From an uncultured Stenotrophomonas sp. (GTDB lineage: Bacteria > Pseudomonadota > Gammaproteobacteria > Xanthomonadales > Xanthomonadaceae), in assembly GCA_946223375.1 (NCBI GenBank), contig CAMICU010000069.1:1-16040 (forward strand): a stretch of DNA of 16,040 bases, read 5' to 3'. Below, one piece after another: positions 1-5,820 of this stretch. The notes under the pieces are model-generated. The model saw nothing but the letters and a program-made list of their open reading frames with translations. It did no database searches and had not been told where the DNA came from. A program made the translations under genes and the position numbers. Every line of letters begins with the position of its first letter. Within the stretch, counting starts at the first letter, position 1.

Positions 1-55
1 GCGCATCTGCCTGGGGGGCAGAGGGTCGTCGGTTCGAATCCGGCCGTCCCGACCA
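1..55 (+). tRNA. tRNA-Pro (anticodon GGG), 3' part, cut by the window edge
   Basis: The anticodon arm is visible as stem TCTGC/GCAGA around the seven-base loop CTGGGGG, which puts GGG at positions 34-36 and reads proline CCC codons. It is followed by a T arm (stem GTCGG/CCGGC, loop TTCGAAT), the acceptor 3' strand CGTCCCG, discriminator A and an encoded CCA at 53-55. The 5' acceptor strand and most of the D arm lie outside the window. The gene is followed at once by a hairpin and the integrase gene of a prophage, so its 3' end is very probably the attachment core and was restored by the integrated element. Confidence 0.93.
33..55. other. Probable attL core within the tRNA-Pro 3' end
   Basis: A lambda-type integrase gene reads towards the tRNA and ends 84 bases from its CCA. 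Integrases of this arrangement normally recombine within the T arm and 3' end of the tRNA. The exact crossover cannot be fixed because no second copy of the tRNA 3' end was found in the window, so the span given is an estimate. Confidence 0.5.
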
Positions 56-73
56 ATTACTGCATTAAGAACA

Positions 74-105
74 AGGGCTTGCGGCTTTCGTCGCGAGCCC
101 TTTTT
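74..105 (+). terminator. Rho-independent terminator after the tRNA
   Basis: A ten-base-pair stem (AGGGCTTGCG with CGCGAGCCCT, one G-T pair) closes an eight-base loop and is followed by TTTTT at 101-105. It would end tRNA transcription. On the other strand the stem is followed by TTGTTCTT, so it may also end leftward transcription from int. Confidence 0.75.
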
Positions 106-109
106 CGTT

Positions 110-142
110 GTGGCCACTAAGTGGCCACTATGCGTCCACTAC
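110..142. repeat. Three tandem 11-bp repeats: candidate integrase arm-type sites (P' arm)
   Basis: Three consecutive 11-base units are GTGGCCACTAA (110-120), GTGGCCACTAT (121-131) and GCGTCCACTAC (132-142). The shared CCACTA falls at 114, 125 and 136, an exact helical-turn period. The first two units also carry the palindrome GTGGCCAC. In lambda, the P' arm between the attL core and int carries three adjacent arm-type sites whose consensus ends CACTAT, and the integrase here has a lambda-like N-terminal arm-binding domain. The third unit overlaps the int stop codon. Identification as arm sites is inference from position, spacing and partial consensus match. Confidence 0.6.
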
Positions 143-1236
143 TTGGGCAACGAAATGCCGGTGCTGACGGCTTGCCATGGGGCCTCGTGACCGCCCAGAT
201 AGTGCTCGGTCATGGCCACGTTGCTGTGGCCCATCAGCGCTTGGATCTGCTCATTCGTCCAGCCGGCTTCCTTCAACAAGGCACCGCCCAGGCTTCGGAT
301 CTCATGGAAGGTCGGCGGGTTGTCCGCTTCGATGCCGGCGGCGTCTCGGGCTGCAGCGAACACGCGCGACAGCTGCTCAGGCAGCACCTGGGTGTGGTGA
401 TCCCGGCCCTTGGCCCGCATGTTGCTGGGCCGCGCCTTCTCGGGCAGCCGGTGGATGAGGTAGGGCGACACGACCGAGTCACGGCAGCGGGCAAGCAGCT
501 CGCCAAGGGGGCCGGTGGCAGCGATCTGCAGGCGGACGTTGGTGGAACCCTCGGTCTTCGACGGCACCACCCAGAGCGCGCCATCGCGCACGTCAGCGAA
601 CCTGGCCGATACCACGTCTTCCCGGCGCAGCAGCGTCAGCAGCGAAAGGTCCATGGCGTTGCGCACCCATTGGGGCGCCTGGTCCCAGATGGCGCGGTAG
701 ACGTCGATCGATAACCGCTCGCGCTTCCGGCTGTGAGAGAACTTGCGGGTGGACAGCGCGGGGTTGGTGTCGATCCAGCCTTCCTCGACCGCACAGGCCA
801 GAATCCAGCCCAGCACCAGCCGGAACTGCTGGCGCGCGCGCTCGGACTCGGTGACCTCTCGAATGAAGGTGGCACAAGCCTTCACCGTCACGTCGGCCAC
901 GGCGGTACCGCCCAGCCCGGCTTCGATTCGGCGAATCACGCTTTCGTAGACCTCGGCCGTCTTGGGTGCCCACTTCCGGCCCGGAATGTCGTCCTTGCGG
1001 AATACCTTGATCGCGTCGGCCACCGTCTCGCCAGGGGTCAATACGCTAGCCACGAGGTCGTTGCCAGGCATCAGCAGGGCGTTTAGCTTCTTGGCCGCGG
1101 CGAAGGCCTTGGCCTTGTCCTTGCCCATGGCATGCTCTTTCCGAGTGATCGGATGGCGGTATTTGAACCCGTCGCGGTGAGCGTAGAGGTTGGCTGGCCA
1201 GTCTCTGCGGCTTGGCTTGCGTGCACGTCCCATCAT
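139..1236 (-). CDS. int: Lambda-type tyrosine recombinase (integrase)
   Basis: This site-specific recombinase would integrate and excise the prophage at the adjacent tRNA-Pro. The 365-residue length matches the family. Residues 1-55 resemble the lambda Int arm-binding domain: an RRDWPANLY segment corresponds to RRDLPPNLY of lambda, followed by a basic stretch with GFKYRHP. A core-binding region follows. The catalytic domain shows an arginine in LLRREDV (about residue 205), HEIR (H311, R314), GHSN (H337) and the nucleophile in EHYLGG (Y346). The gene is last in the leftward operon, 6 bases after xis. Two ATG codons are adjacent (1236 and 1233), and MGRARK from 1233 matches the family start equally well. 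No strong Shine-Dalgarno is visible. The product looks intact. Confidence 0.95.
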   Translation of the reverse strand: MMGRARKPSRRDWPANLYAHRDGFKYRHPITRKEHAMGKDKAKAFAAAKKLNALLMPGNDLVASVLTPGETVADAIKVFRKDDIPGRKWAPKTAEVYESVIRRIEAGLGGTAVADVTVKACATFIREVTESERARQQFRLVLGWILACAVEEGWIDTNPALSTRKFSHSRKRERLSIDVYRAIWDQAPQWVRNAMDLSLLTLLRREDVVSARFADVRDGALWVVPSKTEGSTNVRLQIAATGPLGELLARCRDSVVSPYLIHRLPEKARPSNMRAKGRDHHTQVLPEQLSRVFAAARDAAGIEADNPPTFHEIRSLGGALLKEAGWTNEQIQALMGHSNVAMTEHYLGGHEAPWQAVSTGISLPK

Positions 1237-1242
1237 GGCAAG

Positions 1243-1440
1243 TTACGCCGCCGCCAAGACGCTGGCGACCAGGTCATCGCCACCAGCCAGCCAGGCATGC
1301 TCATCGACGTACCACTGGCCGACGACCTTGGTTGCAGGGATCTTCCCATTGCGGCACCACCGGCCGAGCAACTGGGTATCTGGCCGACTGTCCTCATCGA
1401 AGTACTTTTCTGCCCACTTGTGGGCCAGCATCAACTTCAT
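1243..1440 (-). CDS. xis: Excisionase-like small DNA-binding protein
   Basis: This 65-residue protein sits directly upstream of int, where lambdoid phages carry xis. Its body (WAEKYFDEDSRPD, LLGRWCRNGKI, KVVGQWYVDEHAW) follows the winged-helix excisionase pattern of helix, RWC/RNG turn and a W-Y-V wing. Such proteins bind the attachment site and steer the integrase towards excision. The start is supported by AGGAG seven bases upstream and an ATGA overlap with the preceding gene. The last residues contain DLVASVL, which also occurs in the integrase linker. The family call rests on shape and position, since Xis proteins are too divergent to recognise by eye. Confidence 0.72.
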   Translation of the reverse strand: MKLMLAHKWAEKYFDEDSRPDTQLLGRWCRNGKIPATKVVGQWYVDEHAWLAGGDDLVASVLAAA

Positions 1441-1613
1441 GCCGTCTCTCCTTCCAGCGCCGCGCGGGCGCTCTCCATTCGTTGGTGCAGGTGGTCGTTC
1501 TCGGCGCGCAGCCGGATGATCTCGTCGGCGGCCGTGGCCAGCTGCTCGCGCAGCAGGTCCTTGGGCGGCTGCTTCATGCGGCGCGGGTCGCGGGGGAAGA
1601 GCTGGTTGGCCAT
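1437..1613 (-). CDS. Small coiled-coil protein, function unknown
   Basis: This 58-residue protein has a short basic, proline-containing N-terminus (MANQLFPRDPRRMKQ) followed by a continuous amphipathic helix with heptad-like leucines and isoleucines (LLREQLATAADEIIRLRAEN). That suggests a leucine-zipper-like dimer. It overlaps the 3' end of the methylase gene by 40 bases and ends ATGA with xis. An alternative start at 1577 gives 46 residues and an ATGA junction with the methylase stop. I prefer 1613 because codons between the two starts end almost entirely in G or C. Its place between a methylase and xis gives no clear function. Confidence 0.65.
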   Translation of the reverse strand: MANQLFPRDPRRMKQPPKDLLREQLATAADEIIRLRAENDHLHQRMESARAALEGETA

Positions 1614-2431
1614 GGCTTCAGTTCCAAGGTCGGGTGCGGCAGCGCTGCAGCGGCTGCAGGCGAGATCCACAGGGATTCAATGCGGGGCTGGTTCGACTGG
1701 GCGCGGGCGTGCACGTCGACCCGCCGCCAGCCGGTGAGGGTTTCGTCGTACAGCGGGTGCCGGTACCCGCTCAGCAGAACCATGCCGCGGACCTGCTGCA
1801 GCTGCTCCAGCAAGGCGACATGCTCGGCGTCTTCCAGTTCGTGCGCGTAGACCTTCCGGTGGTCGCCGGACCGAGTCTTCAGCACGTAGGGTGGGTCGAC
1901 GTAGAACAGCGTTTGCGGTGAATCGAACTGGGTGATGACATCCGCGGCGGGTTGCTGGTCGATGAGAACGTCCCGAAGGCGATCGACATAGCCAGGGATG
2001 TGCTTGGGCCAGCCACGCCACATGCTGGTAGGCGTGTGGTGCGTCGGCCCGGCACGCCACCCGTTGCGGGCCAGTCGCTTCTTGGCACCGATTGCCTGGG
2101 CGGTCCGGACCACCATCCGGCGCGCGGCCTCAACCGGCTCGGGATGCTCTTCCCAGGCCTGCACAAACTCAGCGCGGGAATAGGGCGTCAACTCCAGCGC
2201 GAGCCGCAGTTGCTCTGAGCGCGCTGGATCTCGCAGCACCCGGAAGAACTCCACCACATGCGCGTCCAGGTCGTTGTAGCCCTCGATCGCGGACGGCGGT
2301 TTGCGCAGCAGCACCGACATGGCGCCGCCAAAAGGCTCGACGTAGCAGTGGTGCGCCGGCAGGTGGCCAATGATCCAGTCGGCCAGGCGCCACTTGCCGC
2401 CGTGGTACCGGAGTGCAGGACGGGTGATCAT
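1574..2431 (-). CDS. D12-class DNA adenine N6-methyltransferase
   Basis: This 285-residue protein transfers methyl from S-adenosylmethionine to adenine in DNA. The family signature is clear: YHGGKWRLADWI at residues 9-20 and VEPFGGAMSV at 31-40 form the SAM site (motif I), and the catalytic DPPY lies at 179-182 in LFYVDPPY. Phage enzymes of this class protect DNA from host restriction or change regulation. The recognition site cannot be read from sequence. The start at 2431 is supported by GAGGA seven bases upstream and by an ATGA overlap with the 65-residue gene before it. The longer reading to 2524 has a low-complexity Arg/Pro/Gly extension and is not supported. Confidence 0.92.
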   Translation of the reverse strand: MITRPALRYHGGKWRLADWIIGHLPAHHCYVEPFGGAMSVLLRKPPSAIEGYNDLDAHVVEFFRVLRDPARSEQLRLALELTPYSRAEFVQAWEEHPEPVEAARRMVVRTAQAIGAKKRLARNGWRAGPTHHTPTSMWRGWPKHIPGYVDRLRDVLIDQQPAADVITQFDSPQTLFYVDPPYVLKTRSGDHRKVYAHELEDAEHVALLEQLQQVRGMVLLSGYRHPLYDETLTGWRRVDVHARAQSNQPRIESLWISPAAAAALPHPTLELKPWPTSSSPATRAA

Positions 2432-2625
2432 GGACGCTTCCTCGCAAACGGCGCCATGATCTTCTGCGCCTCGGCCAGGTCGCCGCGGGCAAGGGCGATC
2501 ACGGCTAGGCCGCGCGCCTCCCACATGCGGCGAGTCCGTGGCCGGGCCTTGTCCAGATTGACCCCAGCCTTGCGGGCCAGGTCGTGGCCGATGGCAATGT
2601 GGTCGATAGCTTCAGCGGCGCTCAT
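2428..2625 (-). CDS. Hypothetical 65-residue protein
   Basis: This small, mostly helical, basic protein (MSAAEAIDHIAIGHDLA, then KARPRTRRMWEARGLAVIALARGD) matches no family I recognise. Its reality is supported by AAGGGA six bases before the start and by ATGA overlaps at both ends, with the PAPS-reductase-like gene upstream and the methylase downstream. It may be an accessory of one of these, but nothing in the sequence shows that. Confidence 0.75.
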   Translation of the reverse strand: MSAAEAIDHIAIGHDLARKAGVNLDKARPRTRRMWEARGLAVIALARGDLAEAQKIMAPFARKRP

Positions 2626-3566
2626 GCGGCGTCCCTTTCACAAAGGCCCAGGTCCGAGGTGCACCCACCACCGCCCTGGGCTTGAAAGAACAGATCGAAC
2701 TGGCGACCGCCTCGGGCCGTGCGACTCCACTCCACCAGTGCGTCGATGCGGGAGTAGGTGCCTGGCCGGTCCACGTCGGTGGGGTCAGTAACGGCAGGGA
2801 AGAAGGTCGCACTGCGGCGCTTGTTGGCCGATGCCACGATTTCTTCCCACTGCCTGATGCGCTCGATGTGGTTAGGGAACAGGTCTGCGATGTTCCGCAG
2901 CTCAGCCTTCCGACAGTTGATGCATGGCATGCACCCGACGCGCCCCATGCCGAGGGCGTAGAGCGGGTTTGGCTCGATGCCATGCTTCCGGTGCTGGGCC
3001 CATACCTGTTCGACGGACCAGTCGAAGATCGGACGCCACACCATCGATCCCGATTCATGCCGGTTGAATCGGGGCTGCCTTGCCCGGTTCGCTGATTCGT
3101 CAGCTCGGATGCCCAGCCATTGAAGAACCGGTCCGTCCTTCAACATGGGGCCGACGACCTGGGTGGTGATCGGGATAGTCTTCAATTCCTCTGTGCAGAA
3201 CTGCGCCATGCGCGATGGGAAGCGGCCCTTGCTGATGCACAAGTCGAGGAAAGGGTTCCCGGTCGGCTCATGCAACGCGGCGGCCTGTTGCACGATCTCG
3301 TCTGGCACGCCTTCCTGCGGCCACTTCTCCAGGATGTAGCGCCGGTGCTGGGCAAGCTGCCGCTTGAAGTCGGCTCGCACCATCTCGACCACCGGGCCGC
3401 CCGTTCGGTTCGGCAGCTCAGCGATGTAGTCATAGACACGCTGGTCCTCATTGCCGGTGTCCGCGAACACCGCGCGGAAGGGCCGGCCCAGCTCGATGGC
3501 CCGCAGGTAGACCGCTGTGCTGTCTTTCCCGCCGCTGACATTAACGAGGTGCTGGATGGTCCTCAT
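2622..3566 (-). CDS. PAPS-reductase / adenine nucleotide alpha-hydrolase family protein
   Basis: This 314-residue protein has the PP-loop SGGKDS at residues 11-16, then FADTGNED, FCTEELKTIP, GIRADESANRAR and a cysteine cluster GCMPCINCRKAEL. This is the layout of the CysH/DndC-like group often found in phages. Family members bind ATP or PAPS and handle sulfur or adenylate transfer. True assimilatory sulfate reduction is unlikely in a phage operon, and sulfur modification or another nucleotide reaction is possible but not shown. The start at 3566 has GAGG eight bases upstream and an ATGA overlap with a 56-codon gene in another frame. The same frame is open to 4025, but the extra N-terminus is Arg/Pro/Ala/Gln-rich and off-frame in character. 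It ends ATGA with the 65-residue gene. Confidence 0.88.
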   Translation of the reverse strand: MRTIQHLVNVSGGKDSTAVYLRAIELGRPFRAVFADTGNEDQRVYDYIAELPNRTGGPVVEMVRADFKRQLAQHRRYILEKWPQEGVPDEIVQQAAALHEPTGNPFLDLCISKGRFPSRMAQFCTEELKTIPITTQVVGPMLKDGPVLQWLGIRADESANRARQPRFNRHESGSMVWRPIFDWSVEQVWAQHRKHGIEPNPLYALGMGRVGCMPCINCRKAELRNIADLFPNHIERIRQWEEIVASANKRRSATFFPAVTDPTDVDRPGTYSRIDALVEWSRTARGGRQFDLFFQAQGGGGCTSDLGLCERDAA

Positions 3567-3733
3567 ACGGCATGCCTCAGCTGCGGCCGCACAGGCCCGA
3601 ACCACAGGGCTGCGGCGTTGTTGATCTTGATCTGCTCGCAGTCGCGCACCAGGGCGGGCAGGGGAGCGCGGAGCCTGCGTTGGTCGTTGACGCAAACGGA
3701 GCAGGTGCCGGCAGGCGTTGCACGCGCGTGCAT
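3563..3733 (-). CDS. Small cysteine-containing protein (56 aa)
   Basis: This short frame begins MHARATPAGTCSVCVN and ends in QLRHAV followed by TGA. That TGA overlaps the ATG of the PAPS-reductase-like gene as ATGA, like its neighbours. About 84 percent of its codons end in G or C, a strong coding sign that the overlapping frame lacks. CSVC plus a later cysteine (VRDCEQIKINN) suggests a possible metal site. No good Shine-Dalgarno precedes 3733. The frame upstream of it, from 3776, reads MTSAARIQNLSEAVNARACNACR and also looks protein-like, so the true N-terminus may have been displaced by a frameshift. Function is unknown. Confidence 0.65.
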   Translation of the reverse strand: MHARATPAGTCSVCVNDQRRLRAPLPALVRDCEQIKINNAAALWFGPVRPQLRHAV

Positions 3734-3791
3734 TGACAGCTTCGGACAGGTTCTGGATTCTGGCGGCGGAGGTCATAGCCAGGGGGCAAGG

Positions 3792-4016
3792 ATGATCCGA
3801 TACGTTGACGGTTGGCAGCTGCATGCATACGTCGTAGGAGGGTTTGACGGACCCGATGAGGTCGTTATCTCGGCCAGGCATCTGGGCCGTGACGTGTTCC
3901 GCCTGAATCGCTTTTCGGTCGATCCGAACTGCTCGGTTGTTGAGGCCACAAACCTGATTGAAGATCGGCTCTACCAAGTGGTCGGAGTGGAGGCGGACGG
4001 ACTCCTCGTGTTCTAG
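3792..4016 (+). CDS. Possible 74-aa protein on the strand opposite to the operon
   Basis: The translation (MIRYVDGWQLHAYVVGG through to VEADGLLVF) alternates hydrophobic and polar residues like a small beta-rich protein. Guanine is very frequent in first codon positions. AGGGGG lies five bases before the ATG. It fills the one large gap in the leftward operon. Against it, the minus-strand frame in exact antisense is also open from 4025 to the PAPS-reductase-like gene, and starts with AGGAGG six bases upstream and an 8-base overlap with the previous stop. Third-position GC is only about 66 percent here, so composition does not decide. No family is recognised. Confidence 0.45.
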   Translation: MIRYVDGWQLHAYVVGGFDGPDEVVISARHLGRDVFRLNRFSVDPNCSVVEATNLIEDRLYQVVGVEADGLLVF

Positions 4017-4017
4017 C

Positions 4018-4689
4018 TCACGCATCGCTCGCCTCCTGCGGGCTGTCCGCGTTGCACTTCGGGCAGGGCGCGCCGCGTCGGGCCTCGCTGTCGTTGTCGA
4101 ACATCAGCCAGCCATGCGGGGTCACCGCCTCCTGCGCTACGGCGGGCTTGCCATCACAATCGGCCGAGCGGTCGTGTTCGATAGCCTTGTCGGCAGGCAT
4201 GGTGCGCCAGTCCGGCCAGATGCGGCCCTCGTTCTTGGACTGCTTCGTGACGATGGCGTCGATGATGCCGCGCGGTGTTGCTCCGGATCGCCACGCGCCA
4301 TCGAATGCCAGGATGATGACATCGACCCACTCGGCCAGGTCAGCCGGGTCTGCTTCGATCTCCTGCAGCTCCTTTCGGATGTGATCGATGATTCCGGCAG
4401 CGCGGGCACCTGGGCCGAACGTGTGAGCGGAGAAGCGCTGCTGCCGCTCCAAGTGGGCGACTAGATCAAAGGAGCTGTCGCGATCAGCATTGATGCGGAT
4501 TGCGTCCAGAATGCCCAGTACTGCGCGCAGGCGTGCCCGGACGTGGGTAGACAAGGTGCGCGTCCGCAGCAGCTCATCAATCAGGTTTATGGCCCCGGTC
4601 GCGCGCTGTGGACCGTGCGCCGGGCAGGGCCAATGCAGAGAGCCGCCGCCGCTGGGGCAGGTGCAATCTTGGGAAGATTGTTCGTTCAC
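4018..4689 (-). CDS. dATP/dGTP diphosphohydrolase-like protein (DUF550 type)
   Basis: This 223-residue protein carries, at about residues 86-163, the pattern FSAHTFGPGARAAGIIDHIRK, KELQEIEADPADLAEWVDV, LAFDGAWRSG and KNEGRIWPDWRT. This is the phage family annotated as dATP/dGTP pyrophosphohydrolase (DUF550). E107xxE110 and E120xxD123 fit the metal-binding pairs of the MazG-like fold. Such enzymes would remove pyrophosphate from purine dNTPs and alter the nucleotide pool during infection. A cysteine-rich N-terminus (CTCPSGGGSLHWPCPAHG) and a C-terminal CPKC may bind metal. The GTG start at 4689 overlaps the previous stop as GTGA, with AAGGAA upstream. The longer reading to 4962 is an out-of-frame His/Arg/Pro-rich extension. 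Confidence 0.85.
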   Translation of the reverse strand: MNEQSSQDCTCPSGGGSLHWPCPAHGPQRATGAINLIDELLRTRTLSTHVRARLRAVLGILDAIRINADRDSSFDLVAHLERQQRFSAHTFGPGARAAGIIDHIRKELQEIEADPADLAEWVDVIILAFDGAWRSGATPRGIIDAIVTKQSKNEGRIWPDWRTMPADKAIEHDRSADCDGKPAVAQEAVTPHGWLMFDNDSEARRGAPCPKCNADSPQEASDA

Positions 4690-4979
4690 GCGCGGGGTTC
4701 CTTCTTGCCGTGTTGGGGGCTGTACCGAGCGCGGCCCGGCATCAGCGGAATGAGGAGCTTCTGGTTCGTCGGGATGCTGTACTGGGCGACGAGGCAGGGC
4801 TCTCCGAACTTGTTGTGGACGGTGATGCGGGTGGAATGGATGACATGGCCGTCCGCCCGTAGGTCGTGCACCCGGGCGCTGGCGCGGTAGATGCCGAGTT
4901 CTTGGAAAATCTCCACTGCGGTCATGGCACGGTCGGACAGCGCCGTGAGCAGCCTTTCGCACTGTGCGGCCTGGGTCAT
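4686..4979 (-). CDS. Helix-turn-helix protein
   Basis: This 97-residue protein opens with a compact HTH unit: CERLLTALSDRAMTAVEIFQELG, then IYRASARVHDLRADGHVI. It continues into a wing with a YSI strand. This is the small phage HTH type that resembles a winged helix for reading a promoter or origin. The start at 4979 has GAGG five bases upstream and lies 7 bases after the previous stop. An upstream ATG at 5033 would overlap that gene by about 47 bases and is less likely. It ends GTGA with the diphosphohydrolase-like gene. Its DNA target is unknown. Confidence 0.8.
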   Translation of the reverse strand: MTQAAQCERLLTALSDRAMTAVEIFQELGIYRASARVHDLRADGHVIHSTRITVHNKFGEPCLVAQYSIPTNQKLLIPLMPGRARYSPQHGKKEPRA

Positions 4980-4986
4980 AAGGGCC

Positions 4987-5250
4987 TCAGAGACAGAGCT
5001 GCATCTGCGGGGGGAAGGCCAGCGCCGGCGCACTGCGACGAACGCGCTTGGGCCTTGCTGGCTGGCCGTGCATCAGCTCCCACTCGGCCAATGCCCGTTC
5101 AAAGTCGGGATGGCGGGCCGTATGGCTGCAGGAGCATTCGATTCCGTGGCCGCCGCCGGCTGAGGCGCGGCGAAGGTCGTGGATGTGGCGCGCGGCGTGT
5201 CCCTTGCTGCAGGGCAGGAGGGGTTCCGCGTGGCTGACCATGCGTTGCAT
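4987..5250 (-). CDS. Hypothetical 87-residue protein with His/Cys motif
   Basis: The start at 5250 is chosen because a clean AGGAG lies six bases upstream, overlapping the stop of the membrane peptide before it. The protein contains LPCSKGHAARHIH and GIECSCSHTARHPDFERALAEWELMHGQ, giving two Cys/His clusters that may form a zinc site, followed by an amphipathic helix and a basic tail. The longer frame from 5313 adds only low-complexity residues. I do not recognise the family. Confidence 0.7.
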   Translation of the reverse strand: MQRMVSHAEPLLPCSKGHAARHIHDLRRASAGGGHGIECSCSHTARHPDFERALAEWELMHGQPARPKRVRRSAPALAFPPQMQLCL

Positions 5251-5260
5251 ATCGATCTCC

Positions 5261-5362
5261 TTAGGAGCTGAAGGCGAGCGGAGCGCAGATGGCGACCAGC
5301 GCCGCCGCCGCAATCGCGGCGAACAGCAGGAGGTCCACGAGGGGTTTCTTGTCGCCCTTCAC
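5261..5362 (-). CDS. 33-aa single-pass membrane peptide
   Basis: The GTG start overlaps the stop of the lipoprotein gene as GTGA. The peptide has a short charged N-terminus (VKGDKKPLVD) and one hydrophobic segment of about 20 residues (LLLFAAIAAAALVAICAPLA). Its stop codon is part of the Shine-Dalgarno region of the next gene, so translation is probably coupled. Proximity to a lipoprotein recalls paired envelope or lysis proteins, but neither partner looks like known Rz/Rz1 or holins. Confidence 0.6.
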   Translation of the reverse strand: MKGDKKPLVDLLLFAAIAAAALVAICAPLAFSS

Positions 5363-5820
5363 GGCTTGGTGCCCACGAAAGCGAGGTCGTAGATGACGCA
5401 GTGCGCCCGGGCGTCCGCCTTGGAGAGGGGGACCACGGCATCTGCCCGGGCGCATGCGAGGGGAACGGAGTAGGAGCCGCTGGTGACGGCATCCAAGGCG
5501 TCGAGTGCTTCCTGCCACCGGCGGGCGGAGAAGCCATCAGTCAACGCGATGGCGACGCCTGCAGCGCAGTCGGGCACGCGGCCAGCGCCGCGGAAGCCGT
5601 TGAGCGCCGTTCCCGCGATGGTTGCGCGCAGGCCCCAATCGTCATGGTCCGCCAACTCGTAGACCGCGAGCGCGGCACAGATGCGCGGGCTGGAGATCAC
5701 CAGGTCAGCGGGGACGGCCACGTCGCCGGCGGTCCGGACTTCGGGCGCCGGCGCCGGGATCGTGGAAGCGGCGCAGCCGCCCAGGGCGAGCAGCAGGGAG
5801 GCGAGGAGGGCGCGGATCAT
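5359..5820 (-). CDS. Putative outer-envelope lipoprotein, family unknown
   Basis: This 153-residue protein starts MIRALLASLLLALGGC, a type II signal peptide whose lipobox LGGC places the lipidated cysteine at residue 16. A Pro/Ala linker follows, then a helical domain with several cysteines (PRICAAL, VPDCAAG, PLACARAD, AHCVIYD) that could form disulfides in the periplasm. GGAGG lies seven bases before the start, and ATGA joins it to the 221-residue gene upstream. Being in an early, int-side operon rather than the lysis module is unusual. A lysogenic-conversion role such as blocking superinfection is possible but unproven. Confidence 0.75.
   Translation of the reverse strand: MIRALLASLLLALGGCAASTIPAPAPEVRTAGDVAVPADLVISSPRICAALAVYELADHDDWGLRATIAGTALNGFRGAGRVPDCAAGVAIALTDGFSARRWQEALDALDAVTSGSYSVPLACARADAVVPLSKADARAHCVIYDLAFVGTKP

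Noticed and set aside
121..714. Plus-strand ORF of 197 codons near the left edge
   Set aside because: Antisense of the intact integrase; rich in Arg, Gly, His and Ala with no family features.
3567..4025. 467-aa version of the PAPS-reductase-like protein
   Set aside because: The extra N-terminus between 3567 and about 3720 is Arg/Pro/Ala/Gln-rich and off-frame in character. A 56-codon frame with about 84 percent GC3 and an ATGA junction fits better. Kept as an alternative in the findings.
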